Below, piece by piece: positions 25,491-33,789 of a stretch of DNA of 64,000 bases (its first letter is position 1; each line of letters opens with the position of its first letter). The translations under genes were made by a program, and so were the position numbers. The stretch is from Prauserella halophila. Its GTDB lineage: Bacteria > Actinomycetota > Actinomycetes > Mycobacteriales > Pseudonocardiaceae. The DNA is taken from positions 1 through 64,000 of the forward strand of contig NZ_JAMTCQ010000010.1 in the NCBI RefSeq assembly GCF_024171895.1, given 5' to 3'. A model generated the notes under the pieces. It was not told the DNA's origin. It searched no databases and worked only from the letters and a program-made list of their open reading frames with translations.

Positions 25491-26379
25491 TCAACTCGGT
25501 TGTTCGGGGGCACGGTAATCGTCACCCGGAATCACTCGCCCATCAGGCGCGATGTAATAGTCCTCCCAATCTTCGATGTCTTTGCGGTCGGACTTGTCGA
25601 CGTGCGAATCAGGCGATCCGCCGTTGCCCTCGTCGGCTCCGTTCAAGTCCAGATCCCGCTCGAGGTGCCGCAGGATGTCTTCGTTCTCCGCCTCGGAGCC
25701 GTAGTATTGACGGGCAGCCTCTGTGAGCCGAGTCCCTGCCTCGTAGTAGCGAGCGCACGTCGTCTGCAGGAACGACACGAATGCGTCCTGGAGATCCGAC
25801 AGTTCCCGGTCTCCGGCCGTGGCCTCATTGCCTCTCCCGCGTAACTCGAAGTCGGCTTCGTCAACCGCAACGGCGTTCGTGATAATTTTTTCGTACTCTT
25901 CGGACGCATCGAAACAATAGCCGGCGAGCTCGCGAACTTCCTCGACGTTCACATTGAAACCCCCGGCGGGCGGACTGGAACTCTGGCCATCCTGGCCGGC
26001 AAAGTCGTCCAGTTCCAGGTTTTCACTTTTCTCGCCCGTGACAGCGTTTTGGAAGTTGGCCACCTTGTCGGACCATGCGGATTCCTCTTCGGTCGAGTTA
26101 TCGCGGAGTTTGAGCAGCGCGTCCATGAGCCCGGGCACGACGTCCCCGATGTCGTTGGCATACTCCTGGTCGGGCTCGGCACCATCCAGCAGTGACCCAA
26201 CCGGCGTTAGCACGAGGTTCCGGGTCGGGGCGCTCCCCGTCCACGGTCCAGACCTGCATGTGATCGTCGAGATCATCGATGTATCGATCCTTGAGCGCGT
26301 CTTCGAACGCGTCGAGCGTCGCCTTGAGATCCTCTCCGTACTGATCCGGATCAGCGTGCTTCAACTTCTCGACACCCAT
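25491..26379 (-). pseudogene. ESX-type helical protein gene with a frameshift
   Basis: Starting at ATG 26379 (after GAAGGGGACGGGCTT) the frame reads MGVEKLKHADPDQYGEDLKA then DRYIDDLDDHMQVWTVDGER, and loses coding character near 26225. A neighbouring frame takes over with NLVLTPVGSLLDGAEPDQEY and stays coding-like to the stop at 25491, through VEEVRELAGYCFDASEEYEK and TCARYYEAGTRLTEAARQYY. The 889-bp span is not a multiple of three, as expected for one indel. The joined product would be about 295 helical, acidic residues with a PPE/WXG-like look. A/T content is higher than in neighbours to the left, suggesting transfer. Confidence 0.6.
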
Positions 26380-26738
26380 AAGCCCGTCCCCTTCCCCACA
26401 GTGTGACCCCGATGCGACGAAGCAAGCCTTCCGCAGGTTCCGAGAACTGGCAAGGGCACGACGAGGGCGCTGCCGCACGACGGTGCAGCACGAGAACGGT
26501 TCGACCACGCTCGTCCGTTCGGTAAGGAAGTGCGGGTCGGCGTCGGGTACGACCGGCGTCGAATTGGTCGACACCACATCGGCGGGCACCGCACCGAACA
26601 CCGGACCCCGTGGCCTCGAATCTCGTCGACAGGAAGGCGTCATGTGACGGCCATCCGACCGGTCATGTCAAGGTGAACATCGTAGCTGCCGTGTTCCTTC
26701 ACCCTCCCATTGTTAGAACGCGAACAATCTCGTCTGAC

Positions 26739-27608
26739 CTACGCCGCCCAGCGTGCGATCCGTCCGGTAGTGATCTCTAGGTCCGGGACGACCAAGTGCT
26801 CAGAATAAATGACTGCTTCAGTTCCAACGTGCTGACGGTGCGCCGTGTGCGCGATATCAAATGTGGCACACCGGCCGTCACTATAGAGCAAATTCGTAAT
26901 TCTCGGGTCGTCGTCGTACGTGAGAATCCATGGGAAGTCCGCGCCGGCCAGAAGATTCGCCAATTCGAGGTGGGAATCGGCGTCAAAAGCGTGCAGGTAC
27001 AGCCCTTCCCCTTGGACGAGGTAAGGGGGGTCCGCATATACGAAGACATCCTGAGCGATGTCTTGTATGACATTGAGGAACTCAAGAGCGTCGTACTCGG
27101 TGATATAGATGCAATGTCGCAAGTCAGCGAGGGCCTGGATGCGCATGCAAAGCGATTCACGATTGAAGCGCGCATCAATCTTCCAGCGCCCAAGCTGCTC
27201 AAAACCGCCGATTGGCCGAGCGTCAAGGATGCCCGAACGATTAGTACGGTTGAGGTAGAAAGCGGCAAAACCGAGTTCAAAATCGTCCCGCCCGGACGGG
27301 CTCGCATAGACCTCGGCCTGCCGATGCCACTCATCGATTGTGAGCGGAATAGTTCGAATTTTGCGACAGAACTCATTGGGAAGGTCGAGTGACGCGCGCC
27401 AGAATGCAGCGATACCCGGGTTCAAGTCGTTAAGATGGATGCGGTCCACGGTACGGTCCCAAAGAAGATGAAGGGCCGCCCCGGCACCTCCCGCGAAGGG
27501 CTCTGCGTACTGACGCGGTTTCGGCTCCTGGGCTTCAATGAGGCGTGTCAAGTAGGGGGCAAGACGCGCCTTACCGCCAGGATAGCGCAGGGGTGAAAGG
27601 TATCTCAT
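26739..27608 (-). CDS. D12-class (Dam-type) DNA adenine N6-methyltransferase
   Basis: The 289-residue enzyme has the Dam family motifs: LRYPGGKARLAPYL at the N-terminus, motif I in AEPFAGGAGAALHLLW (SAM binding), motif IV in VFVYADPPYLVQGEGLYLHA (DPPY), and YLNRTNRSGI between them. This is the alpha-class N6-adenine fold; Dam homologues methylate GATC, but specificity here is not known. Its ATG overlaps the stop of the ParB-like gene (ATGA), so it is translated as a downstream partner. Codon use is more A/T-rich than the chromosomal core. No cognate restriction enzyme is adjacent. 26380-26738 has no supported gene. Confidence 0.92.
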   Translation of the reverse strand: MRYLSPLRYPGGKARLAPYLTRLIEAQEPKPRQYAEPFAGGAGAALHLLWDRTVDRIHLNDLNPGIAAFWRASLDLPNEFCRKIRTIPLTIDEWHRQAEVYASPSGRDDFELGFAAFYLNRTNRSGILDARPIGGFEQLGRWKIDARFNRESLCMRIQALADLRHCIYITEYDALEFLNVIQDIAQDVFVYADPPYLVQGEGLYLHAFDADSHLELANLLAGADFPWILTYDDDPRITNLLYSDGRCATFDIAHTAHRQHVGTEAVIYSEHLVVPDLEITTGRIARWAA

Positions 27609-29101
27609 TTGACCGGCGTACTCCCCATGTTGCTGTTCATCGCGTCCAGTACTGGCGTATACCGGTCCGCCAGGGTGAACACTTCAGTAGGCGTACTCCC
27701 GCTATTAATATCGTGCACGGCGTACTGTGCAAGTCGGATATTGGTCGGGGTGGTGCTGTGGAATGCCTTACGTAGTGGCGATGTTTGTTCGGCGGTGCCG
27801 AGAGCATCGGAAGCGTTCGGCTCAATCACTTTTATGGCTTCCTTGATGCGCTCATCCAAGTTTCTTGGCACGTCCCGACCATGAGACTTGAGGAACTGGT
27901 ATGCGGTGAGGTCGAGGATGACGCGCAGCATCACCGCGACAATCTCATTCTGTCGTTTAACATTCAGAAGAGACGTCATGCGCACCATCTCTTGGATGCG
28001 GGGTGTGAACTCGTCGAGGACGAGGCCACGGAAAATGTGCTCGCGGGCTGAAGTCGGCCGAGGTGGACGCTGGTCTTCGCTATCAGGTGCCTCGGAGGCA
28101 CTTCCTTCTTGGCCGTCCCCGTCTCCTTGTTGACCCGCCCCACCCTCGGGGTGAGATGTGTTTGAGGCTGCCCCACCAGCGTGCTGACCGCCCTTTCCGC
28201 GGCGTGGACCTGTCCTTGGCTCCTCGCTCGGTAGCAGTTCAGGGTAGCCGTTGAGGTAGGCCCTGAAATCCTCGACGGTATCTAGTTCACGAGCCCAGGT
28301 CTTTCCGGACTCAGCTTTGGGTCTCGCGAAGTCGTTTAGAACCTGACGAATAATGGGAAGCGTCGCCTGCGACCCGTACCGGAATGTCATTTTACCGTCG
28401 TTGAAATCCATTCCAATCATATCGCGGACAACGCTGCGATCGACAAAGCGCTGAATCATCGTGTACCGCGTGCTGCGGACGGTTTCCAGTGCAGCCTGAA
28501 TATCGGATTCATCTTCGTATTCACGAGAAACCAGATCGACGAACGCCATCGCACGGGAGACTTTCGTAGGATCATTCCGCGCTCGACGACGGTCCTTCAT
28601 GGCGGCACCCCACTCGACGGTGCCCGCACCTCCGGCGCCCCCAGTGTGCTTGCGTTCGATCCAGACGTCGGCATCGCTCTCGCTGGGCGCGACGGCAACC
28701 CGTAGCTCGGTCGGCGGGCCATACGCGCTGTCTGCAACAAGGCGCTGCACCCGCGAAAGCAGTTGCTTCTCCAGTGACTCGTTCCGCCCCAGAAGGTCTG
28801 GGGCGGTCCACAAGCGCAGACAGGTCAGTCGACGGTTGCCCTCCATCATGACGTATCGCTCATCGTGGGCTACTACGATCGGAAGGTCAGAGCTGTTCAT
28901 CTGACCAGTCCGCGTAAGGTCTTTCAGGAGGTCGAGGCAGCCGTCGCCTGCGGTCGTGAGCATCAGCTCAAGCGCGTCGCTTTGGGACTGCGCGTCGCGA
29001 GGGAAGCGAGAGTTGCGCAGGTCAAGGTCGATGAGTTCAAGGGGAACGTTCTCAACCGGGAACGGTGGTTTCATCGGCTGCTTCGATGACGCCTTTGCCA
29101 C
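27605..29101 (-). CDS. ParB/sulfiredoxin-domain protein coupled to Dam methylase
   Basis: The 498-aa protein starts with a ParB-like N-terminal domain (about 10-110): VPLELIDLDLRNSRFPRDAQ and YVMMEGNRRLTCLRLW, the equivalent of the ParB EGERR box. A helical middle (about 160-290) leads to a disordered Gly/Gln/Asp-rich linker (about 300-350) and a helical C-terminal domain (SLLNVKRQNEIVAVMLRVIL and RLAQYAVHDINSGSTPTEVF). The final part recalls HEPN-like or LNxxVH modules, which is tentative. It is not the chromosome ParB, which is at 55070. GTG at 29101 follows GAAGGGTGAGG. It overlaps dam by four bases. Role unknown; a defence or modification system is inferred. Confidence 0.8.
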   Translation of the reverse strand: MAKASSKQPMKPPFPVENVPLELIDLDLRNSRFPRDAQSQSDALELMLTTAGDGCLDLLKDLTRTGQMNSSDLPIVVAHDERYVMMEGNRRLTCLRLWTAPDLLGRNESLEKQLLSRVQRLVADSAYGPPTELRVAVAPSESDADVWIERKHTGGAGGAGTVEWGAAMKDRRRARNDPTKVSRAMAFVDLVSREYEDESDIQAALETVRSTRYTMIQRFVDRSVVRDMIGMDFNDGKMTFRYGSQATLPIIRQVLNDFARPKAESGKTWARELDTVEDFRAYLNGYPELLPSEEPRTGPRRGKGGQHAGGAASNTSHPEGGAGQQGDGDGQEGSASEAPDSEDQRPPRPTSAREHIFRGLVLDEFTPRIQEMVRMTSLLNVKRQNEIVAVMLRVILDLTAYQFLKSHGRDVPRNLDERIKEAIKVIEPNASDALGTAEQTSPLRKAFHSTTPTNIRLAQYAVHDINSGSTPTEVFTLADRYTPVLDAMNSNMGSTPVK

Positions 29102-29552
29102 GCAGTCCTCACCCTTCTATCGGTTCCAGTCCGCGCCCGGGACGTGCACGCCCTCTGGGCTCCCGAGAGGACAGGGACAACTCCGTCGCGACGAGCAACT
29201 ACAGCCTCTCGTGCCGGGGCCGGATAAACGACCGCTGCGGCCGACAAAATGCCTCGCGCGGGGTTGTTCCACACTCCCAATGATCTCACATCCGACAGCT
29301 GGTGTACGAACATGCTGCGCGAATGAACGTGTAGGAAGGCGTTCGCGCCTTCCGTCCCACGCTCGACGGACGTAGACCGTCGGGAGGCAGACTCCACCCG
29401 CTATGCCACTGCCCGATGTGGCGGTACGATCGGACGATTTCGTTCCGAGCGGCCCTTTTGGCTCCTTGTCGCCGGAGACGAGCAGAGGGCCGTGCTCTGT
29501 TCGCTTGATCTGGATCGCCAGTGTCCACACCCATTACTTCCTGCGCCGCTAT

Positions 29553-29823
29553 ATGCGAACCAACATCCTGTTGGATGCCATCCGCACGCGCCGCGAGCTC
29601 AAGTGGGGCGTCCCGGCGATGCTGCTGTCCATCCGCTACCTGCGCGTTGCAAGCCTCCTGACGGTCCTGATCGAGGACGGTGCACCCGGGTGGTTGTACA
29701 TGCTCGGTGGTGTTTCGCATCTGGAACGCGATGAAGTTCGCGTTCGCTGCGTCTCCTCAGGCACGGTCAATGTTCTGCGAGGTCGGCTCTGGAACAGAGC
29801 CCCAAGGGGCGCTATATCGGTGA
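29553..29823 (+). pseudogene. Remnant of a short actinobacterial membrane-protein gene, frameshifted
   Basis: The plus strand reads MRTNILLDAIRTRRELKWGV and continues with two hydrophobic stretches to WLYMLG near 29706. The adjacent frame then supplies VFRIWNAMKFAFAASP and stops at 29821-29823. I recognise an intact family of about 80-100 residues with the same MKTNILxDAxRTRRGLKWG start and FIWNALKF centre, often on actinobacterial mobile elements, but cannot name it. The remainder of 29102-29552 and 29824-29992 shows no supported gene. Confidence 0.5.
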
Positions 29824-29992
29824 CGGTATAGCGGTCGCGCTAGGACGAGAAACCCCCAGCATGTTGACGCCACAGCCGGCCCAGTCGCGTCTGCTCTTCT
29901 GGTGGGGCCCGAGCGCGCGTCCGGGGCGCACCGAATCGAGATCGGGCCGGAACTGCCCCGGCGTCAGAAGACCAGTTCGAGGTGAAACTATG

Positions 29993-30065
29993 TGGAGCTG
30001 AGGGGAATCGAACCCCTGACCTCTGCCTTGCAAAAGCAGCGCTCTACCAATTGAGCTACAGCCCC
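29993..30065 (-). tRNA. tRNA-Ala (TGC anticodon)
   Basis: The minus strand folds as a cloverleaf: acceptor GGGGCTG pairing CAGCTCC, D-arm GCTCAATTGGTAGAGC, anticodon loop TTTGCAA between CTGCT and GGCAG (anticodon TGC), and T-arm AGGGGTTCGATTCCCCT. The discriminator is A and CCA is not encoded. The tRNA-Ala/tRNA-Ile pair near gyrA is the arrangement seen in mycobacteria. Its 3-prime end faces the accessory region to the left, a common integration site type. Confidence 0.96.
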
Positions 30066-30102
30066 TGGGCACGCGAACCGTGAACGGTCACGTGCGCCGG
30101 TG

Positions 30103-30285
30103 TCAGTTGTGGCCCGCTCCGGTGCTCGCCGGGGCGCTGCCGTTACGGGCGGCACCGTTGACCTGGGTGTCGACCGGCGCCGTGGCTTCGCGCCACAGGT
30201 CCGCCTCCGCCTTCGCGTCCTTGTTGCGCTTGATGACGAAGAATACGCCACCCGCGACCACGGCGAACGCCAACAGCTTCTTCAC
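30103..30285 (-). CDS. DLW-39 family small protein
   Basis: The 60-residue protein has one hydrophobic helix (MKKLLAFAVVAGGVFFVIKR) followed by AEADLWREATAPVDTQ, with the DLW motif that names the family. It is a conserved actinobacterial protein next to tRNA-Ala and gyrA. Function unknown. The ATG follows a GGAGG site. Confidence 0.88.
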   Translation of the reverse strand: MKKLLAFAVVAGGVFFVIKRNKDAKAEADLWREATAPVDTQVNGAARNGSAPASTGAGHN

Positions 30286-30417
30286 GGCCGGAGCCTCCCT
30301 CTGGCACGAACTGACCTGCCGTCCCCGATATTACTGCACCCCGTTCGCGCCCGTGCACGCGGTCCGGCCATCCGGGCAGCCGAGAGCGCGAGCGACGGCC
30401 AGCCGAGATCGTGGATT

Positions 30418-30431
30418 GTTCCACGTGGAAC
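30418..30431. promoter_or_regulatory. Isolated parS-like palindrome
   Basis: GTTCCACGTGGAAC is a perfect 14-bp palindrome that shares CACGTG and flanks with the parS sites at 52-54 kb, with the T-to-C change on both arms. It lies in the gap upstream of an Rrf2 gene, about 23 kb from parAB. Confidence 0.5.
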
Positions 30432-30520
30432 CACGCGCGATCTCGGGTCGCGAACAAGCAGGTCAGGACGTTGCCCGACTCGAACCTCGCTCCCCGAAGC
30501 AACCTTGCGCCAACGATCAT

Positions 30521-30537
30521 GGACATCTAGTATCCAG
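30521..30537. promoter_or_regulatory. Candidate Rrf2 operator (site 1)
   Basis: GGACATCTAGTATCCAG lies three bases before the Rrf2 start codon and closely resembles the site at 31068-31084 (12 of 17 positions identical, GGA(C/T)AT...ATCCAG). This fits autoregulation; inferred. Confidence 0.5.
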
Positions 30538-30540
30538 GTT

Positions 30541-31023
30541 ATGCGGATGAACGAGGGAGTCGAGTGGGCGGTACACAGCTGCCTGAACCTGGCATGGCTG
30601 GGTGAACGAGCCGTGCCCGCGGCCCGGCTCGCGGCGTTCTACGAGCTGCCCGCGGCATATCTCAACAAGCAGCTGCAGGCGTTGGCGCGTGCCGACATCC
30701 TCACGTCCGTATCGGGCCCACGCGGAGGCTTCCGCCTTACCAGGCCGCCCGAGAAGGTCACGTTGATGGACGTCGTCGTCGCCATCGACGGTGACGAACC
30801 GGCGTTCCGCTGCACCGAGATCCGTCAGCGCGGCGGCTCGGGCGGCGGCGACACCGACGCATACCGCAAGCCCTGCGCGATCGATGCCGCGATGCGCAAG
30901 GCCGAACTCGCCTGGCGACGCGAACTCGCCGGGCAGACGGTCGCCGACGTCATGGCGACCGTCGAACACGCGAACCCCGGCGTGCCCGACAAGGTGCGCC
31001 GCTGGTTCGACGACACCCGCTGA
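30541..31023 (+). CDS. Rrf2-family transcriptional regulator
   Basis: The 160-aa protein has an Rrf2 winged helix: MRMNEGVEWAVHSCLNLAWL, PAARLAAFYELPAAYLNKQL, and GPRGGFRLTRPPEKVTLMDV. Conserved Cys lie in FRCTEIRQRG and KPCAIDAAM, but the three-Cys Fe-S cluster pattern of IscR/NsrR is incomplete. It may sense redox state through these residues or another ligand. ATG at 30547 is an alternative start. It is followed at 75 bp by an AhpD-like gene preceded by the same operator-like sequence. Confidence 0.88.
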   Translation: MRMNEGVEWAVHSCLNLAWLGERAVPAARLAAFYELPAAYLNKQLQALARADILTSVSGPRGGFRLTRPPEKVTLMDVVVAIDGDEPAFRCTEIRQRGGSGGGDTDAYRKPCAIDAAMRKAELAWRRELAGQTVADVMATVEHANPGVPDKVRRWFDDTR

Positions 31024-31067
31024 GAACCGCCACAGCGTGGGCGTGTCCTCACCTGTCCACCAATTCC

Positions 31068-31084
31068 GGATATTGAACATCCAG
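31068..31084. promoter_or_regulatory. Candidate Rrf2 operator (site 2)
   Basis: GGATATTGAACATCCAG lies immediately upstream of the AhpD-like gene's ribosome site and matches site 1. GGAT and ATCC form an inverted repeat. Confidence 0.5.
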
Positions 31085-31098
31085 AAAAGGAGAAATTG

Positions 31099-31557
31099 AT
31101 GCAGGGACGATTCGACGGTCTGCAGTCCGCAGCCGCGGGCGGCTACAAGGCCATGTACGCGATGGAGAAGTTCCTCGCCGACAGCGAGGTGTCGCAGGGC
31201 TTGCTGCACCTGCTGAAACTGCGCGTCAGCCAGATCAACGGCTGCGGCTTCTGCGTCGACATGCACGCCCGCGACGCCGCAGCCGACGGCGAGAGCACCG
31301 AACGCGTCAACGGCGTCGCCGCGTTCCGCGAGATGCCCTACTTCACCGACGCCGAACGTGCGGCGCTCGAACTGGCCGAAGCCGCCACGCGGATCACCGA
31401 CAACCCGCACGGCGTCCCCGACGACGTGTGGCAGGCGGCCCGCAAGCATTACGACGACGCACAACTCGGTGCGCTGATCATGGCCGTCGCCGCGATCAAC
31501 GCGTGGAACCGCATCAACGTCACCAACCGCACCGTGGCCGGCACCTTCTCGCGGTAG
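31099..31557 (+). CDS. Carboxymuconolactone decarboxylase / AhpD-family protein
   Basis: The 152-residue protein carries the AhpD motif NGCGFCVDMHARDAAADG with CxxC and the following His, and ends LIMAVAAINAWNRINVTNRT. AhpD-like enzymes reduce peroxides via the CxxC pair. RBS AAAGGAG precedes the ATG by six bases. It lies behind an Rrf2 regulator with a shared operator motif, suggesting a peroxide- or redox-responsive pair. A distant relative is at 23993-24475. Confidence 0.92.
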   Translation: MQGRFDGLQSAAAGGYKAMYAMEKFLADSEVSQGLLHLLKLRVSQINGCGFCVDMHARDAAADGESTERVNGVAAFREMPYFTDAERAALELAEAATRITDNPHGVPDDVWQAARKHYDDAQLGALIMAVAAINAWNRINVTNRTVAGTFSR

Positions 31558-31664
31558 GTGCCGGCACGCCGTGGTCGCTTCCCGGGGCTTCCCGGGGCTT
31601 CCCGGGGGCTTTCCGGTTGTGACTGCTGCTCGCCGGCGTCGACGTCAGTCGCCGGCGCCGGCCG

Positions 31665-32075
31665 TCAATCGTCGGTGCCGCCGTCGAGCCAAATGCAGGG
31701 CGACGACGCGCCGAGCGAGAGGTCGCCCTCGAGGCTCTGCGTGACGGACATGCGGAACGCGTCGCCGGTGTGCTGCACCGACACGAACCGGTCGTCGGCG
31801 TCGCGGTGGTCGACGAGCACGCGGAACTCGTGGGACGTCCAGTGTTCGACGAGCACGTCGACGATCTCGGCGTTGCGGCCGCCGGGGAGTTCGTCGAGCC
31901 AGTACGTCTTGCCGACCTCGTAGCGGCCGCGGGGACCACGATCCTTGGGGTCGTCGCACTCGAGCGCGTCGTCGCGCTGCAGCGTCAGCATAGGCTGCGC
32001 AGGCAGCGCGGCGACGGCGCTGTCGATGTGTTCCTGTGCCCGTTCGCGCGCCTGGTCGTGGGTCAACGTCCGCAT
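31665..32075 (-). CDS. Partner protein of DUF1023 hydrolase (copy 2, no signal peptide)
   Basis: The 136-residue protein is clearly homologous to the mature part of the lipoprotein at 19493-20107: LTHDQARERAQEHIDSAVAA, VGKTYWLDELPGGRNAEIVD, RFVSVQHTGDAFRMSVTQSL, SLGASSPCIWLDGGTDD. It lacks the signal peptide and the ADQDG tail, so it is cytoplasmic or exported another way. The ATG at 32075 has GAAGGGG upstream. It follows the hydrolase at 32116 by 40 bp on the same strand. Function unknown. Confidence 0.8.
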   Translation of the reverse strand: MRTLTHDQARERAQEHIDSAVAALPAQPMLTLQRDDALECDDPKDRGPRGRYEVGKTYWLDELPGGRNAEIVDVLVEHWTSHEFRVLVDHRDADDRFVSVQHTGDAFRMSVTQSLEGDLSLGASSPCIWLDGGTDD

Positions 32076-32115
32076 GGCCTGTGCCCCTTCCCCCGGCGCC
32101 GGGTGCCGGTACGCG

Positions 32116-33210
32116 TCACAACGGCCCCCTTCCCAGGATGATCGCCGCGAAGTTGCGCAGCGAGTCGGAATCGACGTTCCAGTACTGCGAATGCGCCTCG
32201 GTGGACAGGCCGATGGTGAACCATTCGCCGTCGGCACCGGGGTCGGACTCGAACACGGTCGCGCCGAACTCCTCGTCGATCGGCTGCGGGCCGTGGATGA
32301 AGTCGGGCGTCAGGCGGATGACGTCGTTCTCGGCCGTGGTGGCGTAGACCCGGCACCCCTCCGGCAGCTGTAGCTCGGACACATGGTCCACACCCACGCC
32401 CGGACTGCCGACGAACACCACCGCGTCGACGTCGAGCAGCTCGACGTCCGCGGCATGGCCCGCGACCGTCGAACCGTAGCTGAACCCGATCACCGTGTTG
32501 TAGGAACGCTCGCCGACGCGGGTCGCACGCAGACCGTCCTGAAAGGACTGCAACAGCTCGCCACCGACGACGGCGCGGTCGTCGGTCGCCGATTCGAGCA
32601 AGTCCTGCGGCGCGTCGTAGCCGAGCCAGGTGATCGTGGATGTGTTGCTGCTACGGGACATCCGGCTCACGCGGTCGACGATCGCGTCGGACTTGTCGAT
32701 CTCGGACCGGACGGTCGTCAGGTTCGTCCCGGTGCCCTGCACGTTCGTCACGACGTTGTCCGCCGTGTCCGGGTCCCCGGTGGCGATGATCGCGCGGCCC
32801 CGCCCTTCACGGGAGAAGCCGACGAGGAACGCTCGCGGCCGGGTGCGGGTCGCATCGGCGTCGATGTAGCGCTTGATCGCGTCCATGGCCCGGATGACGG
32901 CGGCACGATCGTCGGCGGAATCGTCGATGTCGCCGGAGGCGGAGTCGTCCTGCTGCGCCGAGTCGTCCTGCTGCAGCGTGACCGCGGCGTACTCGGCGTC
33001 GAACAGCAACCGGTTGGCGCGATCACGATCGACGGTCGGCACCCCGTCGAGGGCGCCGATCGCGGCCGGGTCGGCGGAGATCGCCGATTCCCGTTCCTCG
33101 GCCGACCGCTCCCGCCACCAGCGGGCGACGTCGGCGGGAGAACCGTTCACGGGGATCCCGTCGACCGGATCGGCCCTGTCACCCGACTCGACCGCCACTG
33201 CCGCCTCCAC
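32116..33210 (-). CDS. DUF1023-family alpha/beta hydrolase (copy 2, short form)
   Basis: The 364-residue hydrolase has FSYGS as its nucleophile elbow (VIGFSYGSTVAGHAADVE), FVGSPGVGVDHVSEL and LSTEAHSQYWNVDSDS, so all catalytic parts found in copy 1 are present. It lacks the roughly 170-residue helical N-terminal domain of copy 1 and begins near RWWRERSAEERESAISADPA, which aligns with copy 1's KEWWDELSPTEQESAIYTHG. No WXG-like partner is found upstream. The GTG at 33210 follows a gap with no clear ribosome site. Substrate unknown. Confidence 0.84.
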   Translation of the reverse strand: MEAAVAVESGDRADPVDGIPVNGSPADVARWWRERSAEERESAISADPAAIGALDGVPTVDRDRANRLLFDAEYAAVTLQQDDSAQQDDSASGDIDDSADDRAAVIRAMDAIKRYIDADATRTRPRAFLVGFSREGRGRAIIATGDPDTADNVVTNVQGTGTNLTTVRSEIDKSDAIVDRVSRMSRSSNTSTITWLGYDAPQDLLESATDDRAVVGGELLQSFQDGLRATRVGERSYNTVIGFSYGSTVAGHAADVELLDVDAVVFVGSPGVGVDHVSELQLPEGCRVYATTAENDVIRLTPDFIHGPQPIDEEFGATVFESDPGADGEWFTIGLSTEAHSQYWNVDSDSLRNFAAIILGRGPL

Positions 33211-33360
33211 GGTTCACACCACGCGCCCGACAACGCCGGAAGCAGCGTAACGCTCGGAAGCCGCCCCCACGCCCGATTCGCGAGAAATTCACCGGACTGC
33301 CGGCGCCGGCAGCTCACACCACTTTCCGGCGTTGCTCCGCCGCGTCGGCGGACTCCTCGG

Positions 33361-33693
33361 TCATCGCCTGCTGCTGCCCGCTGTGGCTGCCCGGCGATCG
33401 GCCAGCACTCCCACGACACCCAGCGTCGCGTAGGCACCCGTGGCGGCGGTCAGCCCGATGGCGGCACCGCGGCGAATGTCGCCGCGGACGACGTGGGCGG
33501 GGCCGTCAGCCGTGTCGCAGACGCCCATCAGCAGGTTCAGCCGGCGCCACCGGCGTCGCCCCGAGTCGTCGGAGCGCAGGTAGCCCCAGCCCAATACGAG
33601 CGCACGCGAACCGAAAACCCTGATCAGATAGGTCAACTCCGGGGTCGCGGACTCGTCGACGCCGGCGGCGCGCGTGTTCACCCTCGGCGCCAC
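33361..33693 (-). CDS. Small membrane protein, possibly 5-prime truncated
   Basis: The 110-residue product reads ELTYLIRVFGSRALVLGWGY, LNLLMGVCDTADGPAHVVRG and ATGAYATLGVVGVLADRR, with about three hydrophobic segments. Related proteins that I recall start earlier with an extra membrane helix ending near AWLG, so GTG at 33693 may be a secondary start or the gene may have lost its N-terminus. It resembles the DUF4267 group; not certain. The gap 33694-34009 holds a 19-bp tandem repeat and no supported gene. Confidence 0.6.
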   Translation of the reverse strand: MAPRVNTRAAGVDESATPELTYLIRVFGSRALVLGWGYLRSDDSGRRRWRRLNLLMGVCDTADGPAHVVRGDIRRGAAIGLTAATGAYATLGVVGVLADRRAATAGSSRR

Positions 33694-33751
33694 TGGTCGA
33701 GTTCCTCGCGGGCAGCTGACTCCCCGTGGGTGCGAAATCCCGGCCGTCGCG

Positions 33752-33789
33752 GTGTCCCGCGGTGTCGACAGTGTCCCGCGGTGTCAGAG
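33752..33789. repeat. Two tandem 19-bp repeats
   Basis: GTGTCCCGCGGTGTCGACA at 33752-33770 and GTGTCCCGCGGTGTCAGAG at 33771-33789 lie in the non-coding gap before the Imm5-like gene. Confidence 0.75.

Noticed and set aside
29102-29552. Open frames upstream of the 29.55-kb relic
   Set aside because: Low-complexity translations on both strands; no recognisable protein.
29993-30065. Search for a second copy of the tRNA-Ala 3-prime end as an att site
   Set aside because: No duplicate of its last 15-20 bases was seen by eye in 22-30 kb; the integration idea remains unproven.
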